A stretch of 64,000 nt of DNA. It comes from Aquanectria penicillioides. Taxonomy: Eukaryota; Ascomycota; Sordariomycetes; Hypocreales; Nectriaceae. A model generated the notes under the pieces. That model searched no databases. It was not told where the DNA came from and saw only the letters and a program-made list of their open reading frames with translations. This document shows, piece after piece, positions 23,997-36,575 of this stretch. The DNA lies in assembly GCA_003415625.1 (NCBI GenBank), contig PYIU01000001.1, positions 7,256,210 through 7,320,209 of the forward strand, in the 5' to 3' direction. A program made the position numbers and the translations under genes. Each line of letters starts with the position of its first letter. The stretch's first letter is position 1.

Positions 23997-24538
23997 GCTT
24001 GGATGCAAGTTATTGATCGTGGAAGGAGGACCAAGCGGCCAGCATCTGGGACTCAATATCCTAAACATCACATCACAGTACTGCTAACAGTCGGATAGAT
24101 TCGAGATCCGAGTCCGGTGAGAGTTTCACCCGAGTGGATGTCGGACCAAAATTGTGGAGAAGTCCGCAAAAGATCAGCTCAGTTACCAGCAACATATCCT
24201 TGTTCGTCATCAAGGGGTTCTAAGTCGTGGGTGCCATAGACCCTAGGTCGGTGAGATTCAAACGCAGCGCAACTAAAACACCTCCAATGGCAACCATGTT
24301 TATTCTGGATCTAGTCAGACGCACTCGGGGCAACACCAAATCCGATTGTATGGCAATACGTTTGGTGAATCTGATATGTCTAGTCCCTTTCCAATCTCAT
24401 GTGAACAAAATGAAACAAACAGAACCCCACCCGAACTCCAACTGTAACCAACCAAGATAGTGAGGTGACAAGACCAACCAGAACTAAAGCACTGGGTTGG
24501 GTTACTCGGCATTTAGTGATACACTTCCATGGAAAGGT
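23997..24538. promoter_or_regulatory. Upstream region of the NmrA-like gene
   Basis: About 540 bases between two minus-strand genes. It holds the promoter of the NmrA-like gene and the 3' flank of the RRM gene. Nothing else recognised. Confidence 0.4.
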
Positions 24539-25960
24539 TCAGATACCCCGACCTTGAATGCGTTCCCCGGCAACTCCATATGAAGACAGTGTTTCACCAA
24601 CTTCGCATGGATCCTGCCCAAACTCCACCTTTTCTAGACCTTCGGGCTCATCGCTTTCGAGAGCTTGTTTGCCAGACTGTCCCTGCGATCGATAGCTTCC
24701 AAAACTGAACTCAATAACTGTTCGGTCGCCAGCTTGGATCAAGCTGGTGACCTTGTCGACTTGGAATATGAATCGTGTTCTAAAGAAGTCGGTCAGGGAC
24801 TTTTCGTTGACGAACTTTTTGTTTCCCGTGATGATGAGAACCCGGGAGCGCTCGTCCTCCATTGAGTGTTCACGGTACTTGATCCGGTTCTGAGTAACCT
24901 TGATCTTGTGATTGCGGATCACAATTCCCTGTGTCAAGGAGAGGGCCAAAAGGGCCTGAGCTGGGCCAGGTTTAAAGAAAACAACCTTGGCAGCGGCGGT
25001 GGAATGAACAACCCAGTCAGGTCTGTTAATAACGCTGCAATAAATGCGGCCCACATTTCGGATTTTGGAGAGGAGCTCGCCGTAGGTGATGTCGGGAGGG
25101 AGGTTCGTCAGCCAAAGTCCGCAGTTCTCCTTCGGATCAATATCTTCGGCGCTGGCATTTCTAACACTGCGTTCCCCTCGATAGTTGCGAGAGAACTGGG
25201 ACGCGTCGGCCATAACCACGTCTCGGCCTGCAGCTGGCTTGTCACATCCGTCATTGGCGAGCGCATTCATTGGTCGAAACGGCACCTTGGGTCTGCGAGC
25301 TGGGCGGTGCTCAGGCTGCGGCGGAGTTGGAGAGGTGGATCCAGATCTCCAGTTGGTGTTACGAGAGAGGTCACCCCAGCGGGCAAAAGGGCCGTTGGAG
25401 GATTCATTGTGGTTGGCACCGTAGTATTTAGTTCCGGTCTGCTTGTCTGGAGGTGATTGGCTTTGCTCAGGTTGGCGAGTGTTCAACGTGCTCCAAGCAT
25501 GAGGTGGGGAGGAATCTAGTGAAACCCGAGGAATGGCAGCAGGAAGGTCAAAGCCTTCCATTGGTTCGTCGCCAGCCATTTGTCTAAACCGAGGAGGGAT
25601 GTCGAAACTAGGCGGTAAGCCCATGCTCGTGAAGGGAGAGATTAATCCAAGAGCAGCGCCAGAAGTCGGGACTGTAGAGGTTCCTGGCCGTCCGATGGCC
25701 ATCGTGGCTGTATTCGTGGATCGAGAGTGGTTCGGGAGACGAAGCATCGACGCGAAAGGGAATTGGATTCGGGCTGAACGAACAGCGCTCTGATGTTGGT
25801 TCGGGAGCTGAAAAGGGTCATGGAGTCTACCTCTTACTTCAGCTGGACGAGCAATATCGGTTCGGCCTGGAGGTGCGCCGTCGGTATGAAGCGAATGATC
25901 TCGGGGAGGTTCGGTAAGGGCTTTTGCACCGGAAGAATTCGAGGCGCCCAAGCCAGGCAT
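24539..25960 (-). CDS. RRM-containing RNA-binding protein, 473 aa
   Basis: A single exon. Residues 1-280 are low-complexity and rich in Pro, Ser, Arg and Asn, as in disordered RNA-binding proteins. Residues about 281-360 fit an RNA recognition motif: RNP2-like LWLTNL at 282-287 and RNP1-like AAKVVFFK at 323-330. A second, divergent RRM-like fold may follow at about 370-425 (RVLIITGNKKFV...). The protein probably binds single-stranded RNA in nucleus or cytoplasm. The specific role is unknown. No targeting signal is seen. The start at 25960 is the first ATG of the frame. Confidence 0.75.
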   Translation of the reverse strand: MPGLGASNSSGAKALTEPPRDHSLHTDGAPPGRTDIARPAEVRGRLHDPFQLPNQHQSAVRSARIQFPFASMLRLPNHSRSTNTATMAIGRPGTSTVPTSGAALGLISPFTSMGLPPSFDIPPRFRQMAGDEPMEGFDLPAAIPRVSLDSSPPHAWSTLNTRQPEQSQSPPDKQTGTKYYGANHNESSNGPFARWGDLSRNTNWRSGSTSPTPPQPEHRPARRPKVPFRPMNALANDGCDKPAAGRDVVMADASQFSRNYRGERSVRNASAEDIDPKENCGLWLTNLPPDITYGELLSKIRNVGRIYCSVINRPDWVVHSTAAAKVVFFKPGPAQALLALSLTQGIVIRNHKIKVTQNRIKYREHSMEDERSRVLIITGNKKFVNEKSLTDFFRTRFIFQVDKVTSLIQAGDRTVIEFSFGSYRSQGQSGKQALESDEPEGLEKVEFGQDPCEVGETLSSYGVAGERIQGRGI

Positions 25961-27629
25961 TTTGTCGAGCTAGTTTCCAAATGAGGAAGTCCTGCAGATG
26001 AAAGGCGGCGGAGTTGAAGAGGGCACCTAATGGATGGGGATATTTGTACTGGTGGGAGATTGAAGAAGTGTTCGACCTCACAAGACCCGAAGAGATTTAT
26101 ATGTTTTCGAGGCTTCCGTTCAGTATGATTCACTGATTATGATTCCATGAAGTTTTTGACCTCAGCCCCTTGATTGGTGTGTGATGGAGCATCGGCTGCT
26201 TGCGCAGTAGTGCAATGCCTATTCAATTGGGTTTCCAGTGCATCACCGTCAGGCGCAGGCAGAGGACAATGACAATGCTGCAGAAATTTGCAGCCTAGGC
26301 GAGCTTGGAGAGTCCAAATGCCTCTGGGAATTCTGCACTGCCAGCCAAGTAATAAAGAAACGGTGAGCGCACTGTTGTCTCCCAATGGCCATCGCTGTTA
26401 TTTGCGTTGTGTTTGCTGTGTCAAATGTCGCGGAATGGTTGGACGTAGCATGGAAACCCGCATGAAGAGGTTTCCTTCCGGCCTCGGCTTTCCCTTTCTT
26501 GAAATATCTTCTAATCCGAAGCATTGTGTTTCGCAAATCCTTCCTCTTCGATCGACGAATGGCAAATAGTACCAAACTATCTTGTGGCGCCGCTTTGAGC
26601 TCGGGGAACCCGGCCAACACCCCGGCAGTGCGGTCGCTGATTTCTCTCCAATCTGCATGTTGCGTTTGGTGCGTTTTGGCAAACCAATCTATGCCGTCAC
26701 CAGAGTGGTTCAAACGATCCAATTAACTCCTACCATTTTTATCCAATCAAAAGAAGAGTGTTCTTAGACAAGGATCTGAATTCATCCATGCAGTGTTCCA
26801 GTCCCAACAAGTCATCCTCATGGTCACGTGGAATCGCATTGCGTGTAGCTGTGATTATGAATGTGCATTTGACAGCCAATGCATGAAAGGTACCACAGGA
26901 CATTGATGATAGTCCGTCCTTGCTGGTACACTTATTGGTCCCTTCCATCCTCTGGGAGCGGCACGAGACAAGACATGGCAGCATCTGGGGATGCCACGCT
27001 GGCAAGACAATTCCTCACACCCCACAGTCAGTCCATCGCACCATTGTCCATAATTAGTTCTACCGATGAAGCGCAGTGTCGCAATAACCAGGACATGTTG
27101 AAACATCAAGATAGTAAGTGGCCCAAGAAATTGACCAGCTACCGTGGATAAACAATATTAGCCCGGTGGTTCTACAGCATTCTCAGTACACGACGTCAAC
27201 ATGTCGCTCAGCCAATTCCCCTCAGCCTGAAACTAAAATTACACCCACCAGCGCCAGTTCATCATGCTTCGCAACCAACACCCAAAGAACCATGCATACG
27301 TAGTGCCTTCGCTAACACGCGAGGCGACTAATCAAAAGTCCTCCGCATGAGGTGGGGAAGCCGTAATAGTAAATGAGGCAACCACTCAGATGCCAGCGTT
27401 TTGATCCAATGAACAAAAGAACACACCAATCTACTTAAGTCCAAATTTCTTCCTGTAGCCTCTTCTTTCTTCTTATAATCTCAATCAACCCACATCCTCG
27501 TATCGGTGTGAACGCGGGATTGAAGTAAACAAACAAATCGTCTTATCTCCGGTATCCTAATCCCGAGCCTCTTAAACTACTTCTCATTTCATATTCCTTT
27601 AACACGTCTCTAAATCCACGCACAGAGCA
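25961..27629. other. Divergent intergenic region
   Basis: This 1.7-kb stretch lies between the starts of the RRM gene (minus) and the Clr5-ankyrin gene (plus). Several short open frames overlap on both strands, but none resembles a protein or has splice signals. It is treated as promoter and leader DNA. Confidence 0.45.
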
Positions 27630-30600
27630 ATGTCGGTGAATTGGGATGAGCACAGACCTGATGTCCTCAGGCTGTACATAGAGAAGAACAAAACTGCCGA
27701 GCAGACAATTGACTATCTCAATGCCAAGCCTGGAGTTAAGATTACGTGAGTACATAACGGACACACACGATTCTTGGCTAACTTTCATTATTCAGAATTC
27801 GACAATTCAAGACCGAATTTGGGCGTCTAAAGAAGATACAAATTCAGGAGTGGCGCGATCTTTTCCAGAAAATTCGACACCTGGAGGCCGAAGGCATCAG
27901 CTATGATGTGTATCTACACGGTAGGCGTCTCGACTCAAGTCGCATCCAGAGGGCGAGGCGGAGATACGGGAAGGACAATAAATCCGGAAACCCTAGGGGG
28001 GCAGGTATGCTTTTTGCTTCCTGCTAAAGGCTTCCTATATGGCTAATGGATTCTGAGCAGAAAAGACCACTAATTGTCGCCTTGAGATCCGAACACAAGC
28101 AACAAAGGATACAACCCCACACATCAACGGAGTCATGTATCCCATCAACACCACTACTGGCAACAACAATACTCAAATAAGCACCAACATGGAGGTGCCG
28201 ATCAACGCAGCGCGTACAGAGGAGCTTGATGTAATTCAAGCGACAGACGAGAATACAGTCCATCAATGCCATGAAACATTGCCATCCATATCTGCAGACG
28301 GGAGGTACATTGACAACCTAGACATCACTCAAATGAATTTGGATTTCAGTACTCCTTCTCTGGATGAACACGTCGACGAGGCGTTGCGTGACCATTCTCA
28401 ACCAGCTGATATCGAAATGAGGGACGTTTCACCCAGTCCAACGTCCAGTCTTGCAGAACAGACAAACATCGATGCATTCAATTCAAACCATGTTCAGAGG
28501 AATAAATTATCCGTGCAAACTTCTGAAGGAGTCGCCTCCGCAATTCCTCCAGGAATCCTTCAAAACGGAATCATTTTCTCAATCCCACTACTTCGGCCAT
28601 TTTGGGACTCCGATGGCAAGTATCCCAATTCATTCAGCGATCATTTCTAGGATTCTAACGGCAAGTACGCAGTTATTCGTCAGACTTTTTCGAAAATTCA
28701 ACCCCTCGACATGATCGCTCTCAGAAAAAATCGAAAGCATCAACCTCGACATTCAATTCTTTCCTTGAACAAACAAGGGGTTTCACCATATCTACGACGT
28801 CTCGATTTACCGTTCCAACCACTAGGTTCTTTGACAGATTTTGTTGATGACATACTTCATTCCTCCTTGGACAATTTCGACCATCTCAAAGGAAACGTAA
28901 ATGAGAACCTTCTGAATCAAACTTTTACCATTATAGCATACGCAGCCTCTAATAACATTTTGAGTGATTGGGAATTCTCAAACTTTGTCAGCTGGATTAC
29001 CGATGGGAAACATCTCGTGGCTTTCATCACATTTTTACATACTTCGTCTGTGGGGATACTCGAAGCTCGAGCCTTGGCTTTCAAGGTTTTAAAAGCCAGT
29101 TGCTCCTTAGGTATTGGGTTGTTCACGGAGGCGCCTAATGAATCTTACGCCTTGCTATTCTTAGCAGACAAAAGACTTCTCGCAAGTTTTCTAGGTTCTA
29201 TTATCTGGTACCGCATGATCGAAGCCCGTCACTTAGCAGCGATCAAGCTACTGATATTGAATCAACATGCGGATGTCAATAGTATCAGGACCAATGATCT
29301 GGGATTCCCGTGGAACCCACTTGGCCTTGCTACAGCGAATTGTGCAACAAAAGTAGTCAATTTCCTGCTCGGACATGGTGCAGACGTCAACAAGGCAGTA
29401 TATAGTTCGGGTAGGACAACCACAACGGCGCTTGGGTTAGCCATAGAAAACAACAGTGTCAAAATGCTGAGCATTCTACTCGAACATGGCGCAGATATCA
29501 ACAAGTCAGTATACGTTTCGTGCGAAACAACCACAACGGCACTTGAGTTAGCCATATCATACGACAACCTCGAAATGGTGGAGATTCTGCTCGATGAAGG
29601 AGCGACGGTTAACACCAACCCCAAAATCTTACACGAGATACGACAAGACTCACCCCAAATTTATCAGCGAGTTGAAGAGCGGGCCGAAAAAAAGGCTTTT
29701 TCTAAGTCAATTAATCTTATACTCTTGGCTGAAGCAGCTGAAAGGGGAGTCGGCCATCTTTCGCACTTTGTGAGTGCCCATGCTTGCATCGGGAACGATG
29801 TACTTGAGCACGCGTTATGTTACGCTATCAGTCAGGGCTCCTTGAGGGCCGTCAGAACCCTACTTTGCTACAGGGTGAGTCCTAATGCAGAGGAGTATCT
29901 TAAGATACCCCAGGTAGCCAAATCGGCTGCTGGGTCTGTTGTCTACTCAGACGGCGAGGAAACTGACAACCTCTCCTCCGTCGAGGGTGATTTAGATTGT
30001 GATGAATCTATCAAGATCGATCCGGTAGTTCTGGCATTGAAAAACGAGGACCGGCCAGATGGATATTGCATCCTTCACTTGCTTTGCAAGGCTGGTGGGC
30101 GTCTAAGGATGAATGTGTTGAATCAGCAGAAGATCATCCCCAGCTTGCACTCATGCTTTACTCTAGCCCGTGCGAATCTCGATGTCTCTTCTATTGCCTC
30201 ACTTCGGTTACAGAGAGAAATCGAAGACGGGAAAACTGACGACGAGAAAACTGACAAGATCGAAAATCTTGTTTTCGCATTCGACTTTTTTCTTGATAGG
30301 GGAATGCCGATAGACGCATATGGAAGTTCTGGCCTCAGTGCCCTGCAGCTGGTGGCAAAACAAGGCAATATCAATGTCGCACAGTACTTGTTAGATCGCG
30401 ATGCAAACGTCAATCTCCCAGCAAGTGAGTATGGCGGTCGCACAGCTCTCCAGGCTGCAGCTGCCGCTGGCAAGGCAGAAATGATATATTGCTTGCTAGA
30501 TGCTGGGGCAGATGTCAAGGCACCACCTGGCAGAATAGACGGTTTGACTGTCTTGGAAGGATTAGCGATGTCTACAGTCGATATTGACATTTTCAGAGAT

Positions 30601-31464
30601 TGTCTTGAACGTGGGGCACCAATTAATCGCCCTGATGGCGAAAATGGCCAGGTCTTGCATCTGCTCAGTAGGTGGTGCGATGACATTGACTCTTTACAAC
30701 TGGCCCTGCAAGCCGGTGCCAGAATCGAAGACAGGGCAAATCTTTCACGTCTCCAATTAGGAGATTCCCTGACACCACTACAAACCGCTGCTGAGTTCAC
30801 TAACCTTAAAGCCATCTCTATCCTCATGAAGAATGGGGCTGATGTCAAGGCTCCAGCTTGCGGTCACCGAGGCCGTACTGCACTCCAAGCCGCAATCTCG
30901 CCGTCCAAAGCGAGACTGTATTATAAAAAGGGGAATAAATTGGATATTGTGCGATTCCTCTTGAGACGTGGTGCGGACATCAATGCTCCAGCCAGTCCAG
31001 ATTTTGGCCGCACCGCCTTGCAACAGGCTGTGACGCTAGAAAAGCCTGACCAGGATCTGGTGGGGTACCTTTTACAGAGTGGCGCAGAAATCAATGCTGT
31101 TCCTGCAGCCAGGGGTGGCATCACAGCTATTCAAGGTGCCGCAATAATGGGGGAACTCAAGATCGCATCGATGTTGTTGGACCATGGGGCCGATGTTAAC
31201 GCAGCCGCAGCCCCTGAGGAAGGCCGTACTGCCATCGAAGGTGCGGCGGAACATGGACGACTAGAAATGGTACGACTACTCTTTAGCAAGGGTGCCTTGC
31301 CTGATCCAAATACGGGCTTCTCTAGGGCTATCAACTTCGCAGAGGGAAATGGACATTGGGGTATAGCTGACCTATTGCGTAAGGTTGAAGAGGCCTTCAA
31401 TCCCATGGCATTATCATTCGGGCAGCCGTGGGCTTGGCCCAGTGGCCCTGCATTCTTATCCTAG
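27630..31464 (+). pseudogene. Clr5-domain ankyrin-repeat protein, interrupted by one in-frame TAG
   Basis: Exons 27630-27745, 27796-28004 and 28061-31464, with introns of 50 and 56 bp. The N-terminus (WDEHRPDVLRLY...) is a Clr5 domain. It is followed by a disordered linker and then about 900 residues with at least nine ankyrin repeats (for example around 29300-29630 and 30330-31290, with recurrent GADVN turns). Translation reaches a TAG at 28648-28650 after 304 residues. Beyond it the same frame stays open for 938 codons to 31464 without another stop. No short intron with good signals removes the TAG in frame. Either a young null allele, a readthrough site, an unrecognised intron, or two adjacent genes (the second from an ATG at 28711) could explain it. 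Clr5-ankyrin proteins are common in fungi, and their functions are largely unknown. Confidence 0.75.
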
Positions 31465-34400
31465 AACCTAGGGGGCGAAGAGTTGCGAAGAAAATAGGTT
31501 AGAAATAATGGATTGGGCTTTATTCTTGAATTAGAATACGAACGTCATTGCGTGTTCCATCAGGGTAGATCCGTGAATCTTAGTACCGGAACTGATGATA
31601 CAAATGAAACCATGTGGAGGGATGAAGCACCAGATTTTAACTTAAGAATGCCATCAATCAGCAAAATTCAGTTTCCAGAACTACCCACAGGGCTTTTCAG
31701 GCATAAGCCTTCAGCTGAATAGTCCAGCAAGTCAAAGTTCTTCGGATCATATAGCTTCCAGGAAGGGGAATCGTTGACCTCACTTGGTGTATTCACTAAC
31801 CAGAGGCTGCACGAGAGCTATGCCACCACGAAGATGTGTGGTGGAACAGTTATCAAATGTAAGATAAATAAACTAAATCGAAGTTTTCGAGTAAAATATA
31901 CGAGTAGTTCCATTAAACAGCAGTTATTATTTCAAGGCAATAGTTCTTTGTCAAACTAGAAGCCCATGCTAAATGATGCAAGTCAATGAATTTCGATACA
32001 GAGAGGACACCGAATTCAACTATCTTGCCGCGATAGGGGCCTACTTTGAGTAACCAATTGCAATACATCAGAGGCCACAAAGACTTTTTAAATATTGCCT
32101 TGGTTCGCCACGTGCTTTAAGCCATGCATTCTATACAATTTCTGCCACAAGACGAAGTCAGGTTGACTTCTATCTTCAATTATTACTTCGCGCCTAGAAA
32201 TGAACAATTGCTCCAAAATTCGTCACCTGCATAGCCACCACCTGACATTTGAACCCAGCAGTATATCTCGTAGCCCACTTATAGTCACCTCTCGCGCCTC
32301 CTTGTCCAATGTTACGGCCCATGGCGCGTAGCAAAGTCCATCCCAGTCGAAATAAAACTACAATCAGCAAACGATAGGAGGAAAATCACCGCTGGCCAAT
32401 CAACTGAAAATTGCAACAGAGGTTGGCGCAGAACAGCCGTGATCTGAGACGTATGATGTATATGATCAAAGGCTACTTCCATTCAGGGCGGCTATATTGG
32501 TTTTCAAGAAACACAGCTGTCTTCAATTGAGCATTTGCCTCAGAAACCCGACTCTTCAGAGGGAACACATCATCGCCCTTTGTCTGCCTACTAAAGATAA
32601 TTCGCCTGATCCATTCTACCGAGTTAAGACCTACAGTGTATTCTAGTATCTTGGAACACAGGTCTACCATTCCTCCAGAAGCACAACATTAGGAACATAG
32701 GCTTCGCAAGGAGTCCTTGGGAGCTGAGTAGGAGGATAACGGCGGTTAAGGTATCGATTTGATACATGACTAATGATAATTTCAGCATCAATGAAGAGTG
32801 TCAAAACAATGATTTAGATCAAATGGTGTGAATTTTGAGGAAGAACTTATGCATCGTCGCTATACTCAAGTTATAAGTCCGGTTTTGGGTGTCCGGGTAG
32901 ATTTGACATTACGTGTCTGCCAGGACCTGTCATAACCTAATAACCCCCAATTTTGCCCTACTGGTACCCATTGTATACAAATGAATTGGTATTATTTATT
33001 GCATGGCTGTTTTTCCCTCATCTCATTTATTCAAATTTTAGATAAAGGAAACAGATGTACAGATCCAGGCCCAATAAAAGTCATTGATTCTAACTGTTTG
33101 TTTATTAGAACTAGCAAATGCTCTGATTTGCAGCCTTAGCCCGAGCATCAAGGGAGGCGTCGCCCAGATAGTCAAATGTGTGGCTTTTCAGCTGAGCCCT
33201 TACCAAGGGTAGTCAATCAGATCTTGGATTGAAGCGGATGTCTCATAGATCGTAAAATGCGGTCGGCCCGGATATGTCCCGTCCCGTAGATTTTTCTATT
33301 AGTCTATTGCCACAAACGCCCAATGTCCAAACTCAGACACGGTTTACAGCACGATAGGCCCGAATTCCAGATATGCATTGTAGGGGGAATGCCTTTGATT
33401 CCAGCCCAAGGATTCGGAGCAAGACACTTGGCGTGTCTTGCAAGTCTCAAGTTCCCTGGAGCACCGTCAATATTGAACAATCTGGACATTTTTCCGGTCT
33501 TGGATTTCTTTTTCTTTCGTCGATCACCCCCATCTTCAATACATATATAGCATGGCATGAAATCCCAGTCCACTGACCGTCCCTGCTATGAGCAAGAGTG
33601 AGCATTTCCCAAATATCAACGCTCTGTGAAAAAGAGCAACTCGTCCTTAGGTCGGACCCATACACATTACTATCCTTCACCATGCGTTTATGTCTTCCTC
33701 CTTAGCGCTCACCTTACGTCAGCCTTCATTACTTTTTACGGCCCCTCCAAACTAAAAGGAGATACCTTCAATGTCTTCTAAGCACGATGCCTGACAGCGA
33801 CTTTGCGGGCCTCATTAAGGAGTCCCTCGGGATTGGCGTGGAACGGAGAGGGCTCAGCTTCGTCTTGCCTTCCAATTTTCACTGCGATACCGCTTCTGCC
33901 GAGAAAATTGAGAAGATCTGCACTAGATTCAAGGGCACCACGGCTTGCCACAAGTTCAAGGGCCACGAGCGAGATAAAAGTGCATCCAGAAGAGCTGTGG
34001 ATGTTGCTGGGGCCGTCTCATGTGATGAGAGCCAGAGCTACACCTGAAGTCATCCCATCGCGCCACACGGAACTATCGGGTGCTCTGGAGCGGAGGGTGA
34101 GAGGGTTCATCCAATGCTTGAGGCGTTCGCATTGGCGCGGCTTTGACAGGAGGCGCGGGGGGACGACAATGCTTGCTAAAAGATGGTGGTAGTTTGGGCG
34201 CAAAATAGATGACGTAGAAACTTGGCGAACCTCGTTCTAAAGTGTCTTCAGCGCAATCGATAGCCTTAAATGTCTCGCTCGCACCGGCTCGTCGGGGGGC
34301 TTTAATTACCACTGAATGGGCCTAATTGTATCGGGCAAGTCGCCAGGGCAATGGCTGAGCACGCAAGCGAGCACGTCATGGTGTAGAATGGCGAGCTGAC

Positions 34401-34689
34401 GCCGGCTTATCCAGCAAGAGCACAATGTCGCCGTCCATTTCCCAATATACCCCGGATAGTTCGCAACAGTCAGCAGCGGCCCAGCCTCGTGATCGTCCGT
34501 ACCTTTTCCTGGAGTGGGAGCCTCAAGACGGCCGGGGTGCCAAGTGTCCGAAGGCTATGTCTCACCTGGGACCTCGATAAATCCACCACGATCAGAGTCT
34601 AACCTAGCCAAGCTTCTGCTCTTGGCTCCCTACGTAGAGCGTGCGCGAGTCACCGTGGGAGTTCTGCCGTCTTCAACTCGCATGCAACA
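31465..34689. other. Gene-free AT-rich interval
   Basis: This is about 3.2 kb between two plus-strand genes. Open frames are short and unlike known proteins. A small frame at 33787-34047 has mixed composition and no supporting signal. No transposon termini or repeats were recognised. The last few hundred bases should hold the promoter of the MFS gene. Confidence 0.45.
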
Positions 34690-36421
34690 ATGGTCGACAG
34701 CACCACGCCTCTGCTCAGCGCTCCGTCGCAGCACGAGTCGCAGAGCTTGTATTCCTTCGACGAGCGGCCCGTCAGGAGCACCTCCATAGGCCGCGCGCGC
34801 GCCTACTGGCTGGGGTCGGTCGTGTGCATCGGAGGGTTCTTGTTCGGCTACGACAGTGGAATGTGAGTACAACCTGGTCACGCGACACTGAGCTCTTCTC
34901 ATGCAAACGCAGAGTCGGAGGCGTCCTCACGCTGGCGTCCTTCCAGCGGGATTTTGGATATGACCAGGAGAACCACACACGCACAAATGCGCTGTCGGTC
35001 GGGTTGCAGCAACTCGGCGCCTTCTTGGGCTGCTTCCTGGCGTGGCCCTTCACGGGTCAGTTCGGTCGCAAATGGGCCGTGGTCCTGGTCTCGGCCGTCT
35101 TCTGCATCGGAGGCGTGATCCAGACCATCAACACTCACTCGCTGCCAGCGTTCTACGTTGCGCGCATCATTTCCGGCGTCGGTCTTGGAGCCTTGACCAC
35201 CGTGGTTCCCATGTTCAGCAGCGAGATGGTCCCCAAGGAGCTGCGCGGCCAGATTGGCTCATTTTTCCAGCTCTTTTACAACTTGGTAAGACAAGAGCGC
35301 TACGGTATTGCGAATATTGAACTGACTCCAACTCCGACAGGGAATCTTTACGTCCTACTGGATCGACTACGGCGTCTCGTTCATCGAAAATGAGCCTTCC
35401 AGCCAGTGGCAAATCCCCATCGGTCTTCAGCTTTTGCCAGCGGCATTCCTCGGATTCGGCGTGCTCACGCTCAAAGAGAGCGCAAGATGGCTAACCAAGA
35501 AGGGCCTCCATGACGAAGCCTGGCAGAGCTTGTCATGGATCCGCGGTGATGAGTCACGGGTGACAATTGACGAGATGTATGAGATTCGCTCTGGCGTAGA
35601 GGCCAACGCGAGAGAAACAGAAGGTTTCGAGATCAAAGGTGCGTCTACAACTCTGCCTGTACTTTTGGTCCGACAGCTAACTCGGTTTTCAGAACTCCTG
35701 CGGGGCGACTCCTTCAAGCGGGTGGCTGCAGCATTCAGCATCATGGCCGCCCAGCAGGCCACCGGAGCCACGGCATTTGCTTACTTTGGCCCTCAATACT
35801 TCACACTGCTTGTCGGTGGCGGCCAGCGTCCGCTGATGCTCACGGTCATCTTTGGCGCTGTCAAGGTTGCAGCATGCGGCGCCTTTGTCCTGTTCCTCGC
35901 CAAGCGGTTCTCACGACGGCAGGTCCTCATCAGCGGCGCGGCCGTCATGGCCGTGTGCCAGATCACAACGGCAGTCGTAGTCAAGCTCAATCCAGCGTCC
36001 GAAGACGGGACCGTGACGGCTTCGAGCGTCGTGACGGTGGGCTTGATCTATCTCTTTGTCGTGGTTTACAACATCAGCTGGGGACCGATGGCATGGCCGT
36101 ACATGTCCGAGTGAGTCAATTCGACACTTTTCGAGTACAGCAGGCACCAGCTAACCATGAATCATCAGGATCTTCCCAGCCAGAATCCGAGAGCCTGGGG
36201 TGGCAATCGGGGCGGCCTCACAGTGGCTGTTCAATCTCATCTTTTCGCTGTCGACGCCATACATGGTGGATAGGTTGGGGTGGGGCACATTTCTCGTGTG
36301 GGGAGTGTTCGATGTCGCCATTTCGGTACTGGCGTTTTTGTTTCTCAAGGAGACCAAGGATCTGTCGCTGGAGGCGATTGCCAGTCAGCGGTTCAACAAG
36401 AGACATAGAATATCGTATTAG
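34690..36421 (+). CDS. MFS sugar transporter, 504 aa
   Basis: Five exons: 34690-34862, 34913-35285, 35341-35638, 35693-36110 and 36169-36421. The introns are 50, 55, 54 and 58 bp, with GTGAGT, GTAAGA, GTGCGT and GTGAGT donors. The product shows the sugar porter landmarks: FLFGYDSG in span 1, GRKWA between spans 2 and 3, RIISGVGLGALTTVVPMFSSE in spans 4-5, KESARWL, the QQATGATAFAYF segment of span 7, and WGPMAWPYMSE before the C-terminal half. About 12 spans are expected. These proteins import hexoses or related compounds by proton symport in the plasma membrane. The first-exon start ATG precedes a short hydrophilic N-terminus of normal length. The specific sugar is not predictable. Confidence 0.9.
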
Positions 36422-36575
36422 AGGCCCATTGGATGCAGTAATCAAAAAAAAAAAAAAAAAAAGAATACACGATGCGAAATAAGTTCCTACCACGCTCAAA
36501 AGGCGATGGCGAGCACGAAGCATGGACGATTGAGCCATTGCAGCCAAGAATCGAGAAGAGCAAAAAAGAAATGCT
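36422..36575. other. Spacer with A19 run and Pol III terminator
   Basis: An A19 run (36444-36462) lies just after the MFS stop. Read on the minus strand, downstream of the tRNA, a T6 stretch at 36562-36567 forms a good RNA polymerase III terminator, with the T19 run as a second one. Confidence 0.6.

Noticed and set aside
30123..30848. Minus-strand 241-codon frame inside the ankyrin region
   Set aside because: It mirrors the ankyrin-coding strand and shows Ser/Ala-rich filler with no motif.
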